From the NCBI GenBank assembly GCA_900554955.1, contig USJH01000020.1:1-10962 (forward strand): a stretch of 10,962 nucleotides of DNA, given 5' to 3'. Origin of the DNA: an uncultured Clostridia bacterium (lineage in GTDB: Bacteria; Bacillota; Clostridia; Christensenellales; UBA1242). Under the pieces are notes generated by a model. That model did not search any database. It was not told where the DNA came from and worked only from the letters and a program-made list of their open reading frames with translations. Made by a program: the position numbers and the translations under genes. Below, in pieces: positions 1 through 5,835 of this stretch; positions within the stretch are counted from its first letter, which is position 1; each line of letters opens with the position of its first letter.

Positions 1-290
1 TTTGTTCGGCTGGTTATGCCGATGGGGTTCCTCGGTGTTTATCATCAAAAGGAAAAGTTCTTGTTTGTGGGAAAGAATCTAAAATTGTTGGTAGAGTTTG
101 CATGGACGTTTTGATGTGTGATATTTCAAAAATAAAAGTTGCTAAGGTTGGTGACGAAGTTGTGATTTTTGGAAAGCAAAAACAAAGTTCAATTTCTGTT
201 TGCCAGGTTGCTGAAAATTGTGATACAATAGCATATGAAATTTATACGAACATCTCAGACAGAGTGAAACGTGTTTATAAATGGAGATAA
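1..290 (+). CDS. alr: Alanine racemase, C-terminal fragment (5' end outside window)
   Basis: This is the last ~95 codons of a PLP-dependent alanine racemase, which interconverts L- and D-alanine for peptidoglycan synthesis in the cytoplasm. The reading frame is open from base 3. It encodes the beta-barrel C-terminal domain: a GYADGVPR motif near the left edge, whose Tyr matches the catalytic tyrosine of the family (Tyr265 in the Geobacillus enzyme), and a GRVCMDVLMCDI segment around bases 90-125, whose Met matches the substrate-site methionine. The PLP-lysine N-terminal barrel lies outside the window. The gene stops with TAA at 288-290, 1 base before rsmD, so the two are probably co-transcribed. 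The ATG at 102 is only an internal Met of the CMD motif. The family assignment is secure. Whether it is the main biosynthetic copy or a paralogue cannot be told here. Confidence 0.93.
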   Translation, partial: CSAGYADGVPRCLSSKGKVLVCGKESKIVGRVCMDVLMCDISKIKVAKVGDEVVIFGKQKQSSISVCQVAENCDTIAYEIYTNISDRVKRVYKWR

Positions 291-291
291 A

Positions 292-840
292 ATGCAAATT
301 ATCACTGGAAAATATCGTGGACGAAAGCTTCTAAGCTTGGAAACAGAAAAGACAAGACCAACCCTTGCAAGAGTGAAGGAAAGTCTTTTTTCCATGGTTG
401 ATGAATATATTTCTGATAAGATTGTTCTTGATTTGTTTGCAGGTTCGGGGGCTCTTGGAATTGAAGCTTTAAGCAGAAATGCAAAGAAAGTTTATTTCGT
501 TGACAGTAACCCAGATGCAAAAAAAGTTATTGAAACAAACCTTAGAAACGTTAAAGAAGACTTTTCTGTTGAAATTTCTGACTATGTTTTAGCACTTGAC
601 AAATATGCCAAAACAGGTGTAAAATTTGACATAGTATTTTTAGATCCGCCATATAAAAGCGATTTTGGAGCAAAAGCAATTGATCTTCTTGCAAAGAAAA
701 ACCTTTTAAATGATGGTGCGATTGTATGCCTTGAATATGAAGGCGTAAATCATTTGCAATCTTTTCCAGAATGTTATATAATATTAAAGTCAAAGAAATA
801 TGGAATTGCAGGCATTGTGATTTTGGAGTATAGGAAATAA
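292..840 (+). CDS. rsmD: 16S rRNA (guanine966-N2)-methyltransferase RsmD
   Basis: A SAM-dependent methyltransferase of 182 residues that, by family, methylates G966 of 16S rRNA during 30S assembly. Visible features are the family N-terminus MQIITGKYRGRKL with TRPT near residue 22, the SAM-binding motif I DLFAGSGALGIEAL at 47-60, the acidic VDSN end of strand 2 at 70-73, and the catalytic DPPY motif at 118-121. An upstream GTG at 271 is in frame, but it would overlap alr. The ATG at 292 has GGAG 5 bases upstream and matches the usual RsmD start, so it is chosen. The length is normal for the family. The gene sits between alr and a coiled-coil gene whose ATG overlaps the rsmD TAA (TAATG), implying translational coupling. 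In Bacillus the equivalent is ylbH, followed by coaD. Here coaD does not follow. Confidence 0.95.
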   Translation: MQIITGKYRGRKLLSLETEKTRPTLARVKESLFSMVDEYISDKIVLDLFAGSGALGIEALSRNAKKVYFVDSNPDAKKVIETNLRNVKEDFSVEISDYVLALDKYAKTGVKFDIVFLDPPYKSDFGAKAIDLLAKKNLLNDGAIVCLEYEGVNHLQSFPECYIILKSKKYGIAGIVILEYRK

Positions 841-1316
841 TGGAAGATATTACACAACTTATCGATGAACTTGAATCTGAGTTTGCCAAAGGCAAAAATT
901 TTTTATGGTCTAAAAAATCTTTTGTGAACCTTGACAAGTGTGAAGAATTGATTGCAGAGCTTAAACAATCACTTCCTTCATCACTTCAAGAAGCAAGCTA
1001 TGTTTTGTCTCAACGTGACAAAATCATAAGCCAAGCAAAAGAACAAGCAGACAAAACTTTAAAAGAAGCAGAAGAAAGGGCAGAACAACTTGTAAGTGAA
1101 AATGCACTTATCAAGAAAAGTGAAGCTGAAGCAACCGAACTTATGGACAATGCTGAAAAACGTTCAAATCAACTTTATAACGTTACAAAGGACAATATTG
1201 ACAAACTTTTAAAGTCGGTTGAAGATTATTTGCTTCAAAACCTTCACATTGTAAGAAGCAACCGTGAAGAACTTAACAATGCAAACTTTTCGGTTAAACC
1301 AAAAAATAAACAATAA
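840..1316 (+). CDS. Coiled-coil protein of the clostridial rsmD/coaD neighbourhood, function unknown
   Basis: A soluble protein of 158 residues with no signal peptide or membrane segment. An N-terminal helical part (about 1-50) includes a stretch (KCEELIAELKQSLPSSLQEA) that resembles, from memory, small proteins next to rsmD/coaD in many Clostridia. These are often labelled ATPase or V-type ATPase subunit H-like because of their coiled coils. Residues 55-140 form one long Ala/Glu/Lys-rich amphipathic helix, probably a coiled coil like F-ATPase subunit b or DivIVA. I see no nucleotide-binding motif, so the ATPase label is not supported. It starts on an ATG overlapping the rsmD stop, with AGGA at 832-835 just upstream, and is the last gene before a terminator. 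The position suggests co-expression with rsmD, but no function can be inferred. The gene call is secure and the role is unknown. Confidence 0.85.
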   Translation: MEDITQLIDELESEFAKGKNFLWSKKSFVNLDKCEELIAELKQSLPSSLQEASYVLSQRDKIISQAKEQADKTLKEAEERAEQLVSENALIKKSEAEATELMDNAEKRSNQLYNVTKDNIDKLLKSVEDYLLQNLHIVRSNREELNNANFSVKPKNKQ

Positions 1317-1321
1317 AAAAC

Positions 1322-1351
1322 AAATAACACAGCAGCAGCTGTGTTATTTTT
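1322..1351. terminator. Bidirectional Rho-independent terminator (coiled-coil gene / ylbJ)
   Basis: A perfect 12-bp stem (1322-1333 paired with 1338-1349) closes a 4-base AGCA loop. On the plus strand it ends in a short U-rich run. Read on the minus strand, it is followed by TTTG and TTTTTT. It lies between the converging ends of the coiled-coil gene (stop 1316) and ylbJ (stop at 1376), so it can stop transcription from both sides. Confidence 0.88.
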
Positions 1352-1375
1352 ATGCCTATTAAATTTTGATGTCTC

Positions 1376-2464
1376 TTAAATATTAAAAATTAAGAGCATG
1401 GCAAAACAAATAAGAAAGGCGAGAAGTGCTTGAAGAAGTTTTGCAAAAATAAATTTTGAAAATTTAATATTTGTTTTAGATAGAAATGCAAGTGATTGGA
1501 AAATGATTGAAAATCCACCAAACGAAATTAAGGAGCAAATTAGAGAAAAGGAAAGTGGTGTTTTGATGAAAGAGAGCATTTTTACGCCTCTTGTCATTTC
1601 TACTATGCCAGACACAATACCTTGTGAAAGTGCCATTTTATCTGGGTTTGAAGAGAATATGATGCTTATTGCTTTTGAAAAAATGCCTAATATTTTTGTT
1701 TGACTTAATATGTCGATCAAAACAAAAAAGAACGAAATATAAAAGCATACAATAAGCAAACTTTGGCAAGTGTCGGCTGCCGATGTCGTCATTATGTTTA
1801 GAATGTTGTCCTTTGATTTGGTATTATTGTTTATTGATTTTTGGATTGCTATATTGCTTTGATTTGAAGAAGTGGAAGAAGTTAAATTATTGCTGGAAAT
1901 ATTTACAGTATTGTTTGCAAAGCCCGTTTCCGCCGTCAGAATTGGAGCATTAATGAGTGGTTTTGTTTTGATGTTTTTTATTTTATCAATCAAATTCAAG
2001 ATTATCACGGATAAAATGCAAGATAAGATGCTTGCGAAATAGATTAATATTCCAACTTTTACATTTCCAATCATCGCAGAGCCAACACTTCCTATGATGA
2101 AAATCAGACCAGAAGTCGAAGAAAGAACGGCACATTTTAAAAGGTCTTTATCTGAAATTTTGTGTGATTCATAAAGGTCTGATGTAATTTTAGATCCAAT
2201 TGGATAGCCTGAAATGATGCTTATAAAGAATGGATAGGCACATTCTTTTGAAAGTCCAAATATTTTCTGCATTGGCTTTGACATAAATGCAAGATGTTTT
2301 TGAATGTTAAGATTTGTCAAAATTTTGCAAAGAAACATGAATGGAAGAAGCCCGGGTAAAACTGCAGAAAAGAAGAGTTTAAGACCACTAATTACACTTT
2401 TGGAATAGACTGTTGGCTTTGTTAAGATGCAAAACATTAAAAGAAAAATCGCAAAAACAAGCAT
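1376..2464 (-). CDS. ylbJ: YlbJ-family sporulation integral membrane protein
   Basis: A polytopic membrane protein of the nucleoside-recognition/Gate-domain type. Bacillus YlbJ is made during sporulation and is needed for proper spore cortex. From the ATG at 2464 it has 362 residues: a hydrophobic helix right at the N-terminus, a LPGLLPF segment near 37-42, the family motif SGYPIGSK at 85-92 followed by an LYE segment, further helices to about 160, a hydrophilic Asn/Ser-rich loop at about 172-224, and a second membrane half with GIVEMTRG at 286-293. The frame stays open upstream to a TTG at 2557 and an ATG at 2536. The 2464 start is preferred because AGGA lies 4 bases upstream and a promoter-like element lies inside the longer version. 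It stands alone on the minus strand, divergent from a PnuC-like gene. Family call firm, start less so. Confidence 0.87.
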   Translation of the reverse strand: MLVFAIFLLMFCILTKPTVYSKSVISGLKLFFSAVLPGLLPFMFLCKILTNLNIQKHLAFMSKPMQKIFGLSKECAYPFFISIISGYPIGSKITSDLYESHKISDKDLLKCAVLSSTSGLIFIIGSVGSAMIGNVKVGILIYFASILSCILSVIILNLIDKIKNIKTKPLINAPILTAETGFANNTVNISSNNLTSSTSSNQSNIAIQKSINNNTKSKDNILNIMTTSAADTCQSLLIVCFYISFFFVLIDILSQTKILGIFSKAISIIFSSNPDKMALSQGIVSGIVEMTRGVKMLSFIKTPLSFSLICSLISFGGFSIIFQSLAFLSKTNIKFSKFIFAKLLQALLAFLICFAMLLIFNI

Positions 2465-2500
2465 ATTTTCCTGAACAGAGACAAATGTGCTTGATTTTAT

Positions 2501-2529
2501 TTTACTTTTTTTGCGGGGTATTGTAGAAT
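2501..2529 (+). promoter_or_regulatory. Possible sigma-A promoter for the PnuC-like gene
   Basis: TTTACT (2501-2506) and TAGAAT (2524-2529) are separated by 17 bases and lie upstream of the gene starting at 2589. They match the -35 and -10 consensus at 4/6 and 5/6 positions. In AT-rich DNA such matches arise by chance, so this is tentative. Confidence 0.3.
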
Positions 2530-2557
2530 AATACATATACAAATATATGCTTTTCAA
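2528..2557 (-). promoter_or_regulatory. Possible promoter for ylbJ
   Basis: On the minus strand, TTGAAA (2557-2552), an 18-base spacer and TATTAT (2533-2528) resemble a sigma-A promoter that would start transcription near 2520, upstream of the preferred ylbJ ATG at 2464. In the same stretch GCATATA, followed by TCTACAAT, also loosely resembles a sporulation sigma-E promoter, but the ~16-base spacing is slightly long. It overlaps the candidate plus-strand promoter. Confidence 0.3.
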
Positions 2558-2588
2558 ATTTTCTTTTTAACTTTAAGGAGAAAGGTTT

Positions 2589-3419
2589 ATGAAAAAACAC
2601 TCAACTTGCATTGCAATGTCGCCAGAGAAATTGTCTTTTGTGAAGCTTATGCTTTCATGTTTCTCGCTTGTTATTGCTTTGACTTTATATTTTATTGGAA
2701 TTATTAATTTTGCTTGTCTTGCATTGGTTTTTGCCGGTGTATTGTGGAATTTCTTTGCAAAAATCAATTCTTTTGTTGGGTTTGGTTTGTGTCTTTTGAC
2801 CTGTGTGCTTTGCGGATTGCAGTGCATCGGGATTGGGCTTTATGCACATGCGGTTTTATATCTTGTTTTCTATGTTATCCTTGAACTTGTTGTTTTGATT
2901 TTGAACCTTAAAGGAAACACAATTTTTGTGAGATATAAAAACTTGTCTGCAAGAGAATCATATTATATTGTGATGGCAATTTTGATTTTCTTTATGTGTG
3001 GTTTTTCAATTTCGCTTTGTCAAAACAATATGATAATTCCTGCAATTGATGCTGTTTGTGCAAGTATGCTTGCATTGTCGGCATATTTGCATTCAAGAAA
3101 TTTTAGAGAATATTATGTGATTCGTCCGATTTCTCTTGTTTTGACAATTTCAATGTTTGCATATTTGGTTTTAATTGGAATTTCAAACACAACAACAATA
3201 AGTTTGTTGCTTCTTTATGTGATTTATTTTGTTCTTGATGGTGTTGAACATATTTTCATGCTTCAATCAAAAGTGAAAGTTCGCCACAGCCTTAGAAATG
3301 TTTTTGCTGATGGTGAAGTTTCGGAAGAAATTATCATAGAGCAAAAGAAAACTGAAGAAGAGACAGAACTAGTTCAAAAGCCTAAAAAGAAGGGAAAAGG
3401 CAAAGACGTTTTAGCTTAA
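2589..3419 (+). CDS. PnuC-like polytopic membrane protein with charged C-terminal tail
   Basis: A 276-residue membrane protein starting at an ATG with AAGGAG 8 bases upstream. About seven to eight hydrophobic helices span residues 16-220. A basic/acidic cytoplasmic-looking tail (227-276) ends in a Lys-rich KKKGKGK stretch. The pattern resembles PnuC, the nicotinamide mononucleotide/riboside facilitator. KINSF at 58-62 and FGL at 65-67, then GLYA at 82-86, parallel the KISNY, FGL and LYA elements of the E. coli protein. IDA at 153-155, RNFREYY at 170-176 and a final hydrophobic helix ending in DG parallel its second half. The match is remote and I recognise no diagnostic substrate residue, so a vitamin or nucleoside transport role is an inference. 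Four cysteines (68, 72, 75, 79) line one face of a membrane helix. It lies alone between ylbJ and tmcAL and ends at a shared terminator. Confidence 0.6.
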   Translation: MKKHSTCIAMSPEKLSFVKLMLSCFSLVIALTLYFIGIINFACLALVFAGVLWNFFAKINSFVGFGLCLLTCVLCGLQCIGIGLYAHAVLYLVFYVILELVVLILNLKGNTIFVRYKNLSARESYYIVMAILIFFMCGFSISLCQNNMIIPAIDAVCASMLALSAYLHSRNFREYYVIRPISLVLTISMFAYLVLIGISNTTTISLLLLYVIYFVLDGVEHIFMLQSKVKVRHSLRNVFADGEVSEEIIIEQKKTEEETELVQKPKKKGKGKDVLA

Positions 3420-3438
3420 TGATATTAAAAACAAAAAT

Positions 3439-3468
3439 AAAAAGCACAATTTAATGTTGTGCTTTTTT
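3439..3468. terminator. Bidirectional Rho-independent terminator (PnuC-like gene / tmcAL)
   Basis: GCACAA (3444-3449) pairs with TTGTGC (3457-3462), extended by an A5/T5 pairing to an 11-bp stem with a 7-base loop. T6 (3463-3468) follows on the plus strand, and the minus-strand reading is followed by TTTTTATTTTTG. It lies between the plus-strand stop at 3419 and the minus-strand tmcAL stop at 3471, only a few bases from the latter. Confidence 0.9.
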
Positions 3469-3470
3469 GT

Positions 3471-4694
3471 TTAATTGTTTGAAACAAAAATCGTTTTATC
3501 AACTGTTTGTGGCATTTTGTTGCAAATGTTATATAGGTTTGATGCTGTTTGATTTTGTCTTATAAATTCGCCTTTCTCAGGATTCATGTTTTGAAGATCT
3601 GATAGTGAGACAATAAGATCACATTTTGCAGATGCAATGATTTCTGAAAGCATTTTTCTTTTATTTGTTGCAACTGCCAAAACGTTTATTGCATATGGTT
3701 TTTCAAGTGTTTTTGCAAAGTCTTTTTTAATTCCGAGACTTGGCAAAAGCAAAAGTCTTGAGATTCTGCTTGGACGATAACATTTGCTAGAAAGAGCATT
3801 GCAAATTTCTTTTCTTGTTGAAAGAAGTGTTGCATTTTGCTTTGTAAGATGTGCAAGACCTGTGTTAAAGTCTGCAAAGGTCATTAAGTCTTTATCAGAA
3901 AGTGAACGTATTTTTGAAATTGTCAAAGCATCAAGTCTTGTTTCAGATTCGGTTTGATATTTTGTTTTTTTAATGTCATCATATACAAAAGAAGGAACAA
4001 GCTTTTTAATTTTTCTTATTTTGGCAGACTTGATGAGTGAGCGAATATAGGTTGCATTTACAAGTTTTGTTTTCTTTCCGAAAATCTTTACTGTGCAAAT
4101 GCGATTGCTATTATATCCGCCGTCTTGACGATTGATGAAGATTGGAGTGATGTCAAGCCCGTTTGAGTAAATTGCAGAGAGATATTCAATTGCAAGAATG
4201 TTGTTTGGTTCAGAGAAAATTGTGTCAAGGTCGCAAGAAAGATGTGGATAAAGAAGCTTATAGGTTTGATAAAGTGCTTTGCTATAGTTTTGACCAAGTT
4301 TCATGAAACTTATAATTGTGTTTGAAATTTTTTTGTCTTCTTGGCTTTTAAGTTTTGCAACTTCTATAAGTTTGTTCGTGTCTTTAATTTTAACACCAAA
4401 TGCCAAGCTGTCAATTCCGAGACTTGCAAGAATCTTTACACCGCCAAGTGCAAAGAATGGGGCAGATGACAAGGTGAAGCAGGCGGGAAGTTCAACAACA
4501 ATGTCTGCTCCTGAGCAAATTGCATGTTTAGCTCTTGTGAATTTGTTTAAAATGGCAAGTTCGCCACGTTGGGTGAAACTTCCACTCATTATAATTGCAA
4601 CGTTTGCTCCAGTTTGCTTTTTAACTTGATTGATAATATAGTTGTGCCCATTGGTGAGTGGGTTAAATTCTGCAATAATTCCACAAAGTTTCAT
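3471..4694 (-). CDS. tmcAL: tRNA(Met) cytidine acetate ligase TmcAL (YlbM)
   Basis: A cytoplasmic enzyme of 407 residues, close to Bacillus YlbM. The family activates acetate with ATP to acetyl-adenylate and makes N4-acetylcytidine at wobble C34 of elongator tRNA-Met. Visible features are the N-terminal MKLCGIIAEFNPLTNGH with the nucleotidyltransferase TxGH motif at 14-17 (Thr where Bacillus has His), MSGSFTQRGE at 36-45, GADIVVELP at 62-70, PNNILAIEYL at 163-172, a GGYNSN segment at 192-197, and an NATYIRSLI segment at 213-221. The frame is open upstream to 4811, but that would run into pta. The ATG at 4694 has a GAGAGAG ribosome site and gives the family N-terminus. It is divergent from pta-ackA, which make or consume acetate. 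A good minus-strand promoter lies 55-83 bases upstream of the start. Confidence 0.95.
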   Translation of the reverse strand: MKLCGIIAEFNPLTNGHNYIINQVKKQTGANVAIIMSGSFTQRGELAILNKFTRAKHAICSGADIVVELPACFTLSSAPFFALGGVKILASLGIDSLAFGVKIKDTNKLIEVAKLKSQEDKKISNTIISFMKLGQNYSKALYQTYKLLYPHLSCDLDTIFSEPNNILAIEYLSAIYSNGLDITPIFINRQDGGYNSNRICTVKIFGKKTKLVNATYIRSLIKSAKIRKIKKLVPSFVYDDIKKTKYQTESETRLDALTISKIRSLSDKDLMTFADFNTGLAHLTKQNATLLSTRKEICNALSSKCYRPSRISRLLLLPSLGIKKDFAKTLEKPYAINVLAVATNKRKMLSEIIASAKCDLIVSLSDLQNMNPEKGEFIRQNQTASNLYNICNKMPQTVDKTIFVSNN

Positions 4695-4736
4695 AAAAAT
4701 CTCTCTCAAACATTTTATTTTTTCGACTTTTTGTAT

Positions 4737-4742
4737 TATAAT
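4737..4742 (+). promoter_or_regulatory. Candidate -10 box for pta-ackA
   Basis: A perfect TATAAT on the plus strand, 44 bases upstream of the pta ATG. No convincing -35 is seen at 16-18 bases upstream (only T-rich sequence). It lies next to the minus-strand tmcAL promoter, so the two could compete. AT-rich context makes chance matches common. Confidence 0.35.
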
Positions 4743-4748
4743 AACAAT

Positions 4749-4777
4749 ATTATAGCTTATAAATGCAAAATTAGCAA
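4749..4777 (-). promoter_or_regulatory. Sigma-A-type promoter for tmcAL
   Basis: On the minus strand, TTGCTA (4777-4772), a 17-base spacer and a perfect TATAAT (4754-4749) point at tmcAL, giving a predicted start near 4742 and a leader of about 48 bases. The -35 matches consensus at 4/6 positions. It lies within the 92-base divergent region shared with pta. Confidence 0.6.
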
Positions 4778-4786
4778 CGGGGGTAT

Positions 4787-5833
4787 ATGATTTTGTTTGG
4801 CAAAAAACCAAAAAACAACGACACTTTTAAATCTATAATTGAAAAGGCTTCAGGAACAGGAAAAACAATTGTCCTTCCTGAGGGCGATGACGAAAGAGTT
4901 ATTCAGGCAGCGGAAAAAGCATCACTTATGGGGCTTTGCAAAGTTGTTTTAATTGGAAACAAAATTCTCCTTAAAGACAAGCTTTCTAAAAAGGCTTTAA
5001 AGAATATTGAAATTATCGATGTTCAAAGCGAAACACACAGAAGAGAGATGTATGCTCATTCGCTTTATGATCTTCGAAAAGCAAAGGGAATGACTGAAGA
5101 ACAAGCTCTCGAAACACTTAAAGACCCAATGTATTATGCAACAATGATGCTTCAAAGTGATGATGTTGATGGTGTTGTTGCCGGTGCTGTTTATGAGTCT
5201 GCTGACGTAATGAGACCAGCATTTCAGATTATAAAAACAAGAACTGGAATTTCAAAAGTTTCAAGTGCATTTATAATGGAAATGCCACAAAGCTCTGACC
5301 TTGGCGAAAATCATATGATGGTTTTTGCAGACTGTGCAGTTATTCCTGACCCAACTGATAAAGAACTTGCAGAAATTGCGGTTCTTTCTGCAAAACTTGC
5401 AGATGATATTTGCTCAATGAAACCAAAGGTTGCACTTTTGTCTTTCACAACAAAGGCAGATGCAGATGTTGATAATGAAGACATTCAAAAGGTTAAAAGA
5501 GCATATAAGCTTGCAAGAAGAATGGATTCTTCTCTTGCAATTGATGGTGAACTTCAAGCAGATGCAGCAATTGTTCCATCTGTTTGTGATAAAAAATGCA
5601 AAGGATCTTCACTTGGTGGAAAAGCAAATGTTCTTGTTTTTCCAAATCTTGATGCTGGAAACATTGCATATAAACTTGTTCAAAGAATTGCTGGCGTTCG
5701 TGCTGTTGGCCCAATTCTTCAAGGGCTTAGAAAGCCAATTAACGACCTTTCAAGGGGAACAACAGCTGATGAAATTGTTCTTGCAATGGCAATTACAATT
5801 TTACAATCAAAATCAAGCATTAAAGGAGAATAA
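4787..5833 (+). CDS. pta: Phosphate acetyltransferase (phosphotransacetylase)
   Basis: A 348-residue short-type Pta interconverting acetyl-CoA + phosphate and acetyl-phosphate + CoA, the first step of ATP-yielding acetate formation. Motifs in order: IVLPEGDDERVIQAA (28-42), LRKAKGMT with the conserved Arg97 (Arg87 in the Methanosarcina enzyme), a DVMRPAFQIIKT segment with the second conserved Arg, FADCAVIPDPT, DGELQADAAIVP, VFPNLDAGNIAYKLVQR, and the active-site NDLSRG near the C-terminus with Ser322-Arg323. The usual STKGSAKH loop instead reads TTKADADVDNED, a local divergence. The ATG follows an unusual G-rich ribosome site (GGGGG) only 3 bases upstream, and no better start exists. It is followed 2 bases after its stop by the ackA ATG, and the ackA ribosome site lies inside the last pta codons, so the two are coupled. 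Confidence 0.96.
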   Translation: MILFGKKPKNNDTFKSIIEKASGTGKTIVLPEGDDERVIQAAEKASLMGLCKVVLIGNKILLKDKLSKKALKNIEIIDVQSETHRREMYAHSLYDLRKAKGMTEEQALETLKDPMYYATMMLQSDDVDGVVAGAVYESADVMRPAFQIIKTRTGISKVSSAFIMEMPQSSDLGENHMMVFADCAVIPDPTDKELAEIAVLSAKLADDICSMKPKVALLSFTTKADADVDNEDIQKVKRAYKLARRMDSSLAIDGELQADAAIVPSVCDKKCKGSSLGGKANVLVFPNLDAGNIAYKLVQRIAGVRAVGPILQGLRKPINDLSRGTTADEIVLAMAITILQSKSSIKGE

Positions 5834-5835
5834 AA

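Noticed and set aside
551..937. A 128-codon antisense open frame across rsmD and the coiled-coil gene
   Set aside because: Low-complexity, Leu/His/Gln-rich translation spanning two supported genes; no start signal.
2465..2588. Riboswitch upstream of the PnuC-like gene
   Set aside because: The divergent region is short and AT-rich and shows only promoter-like elements; no aptamer-like pairing was recognised.
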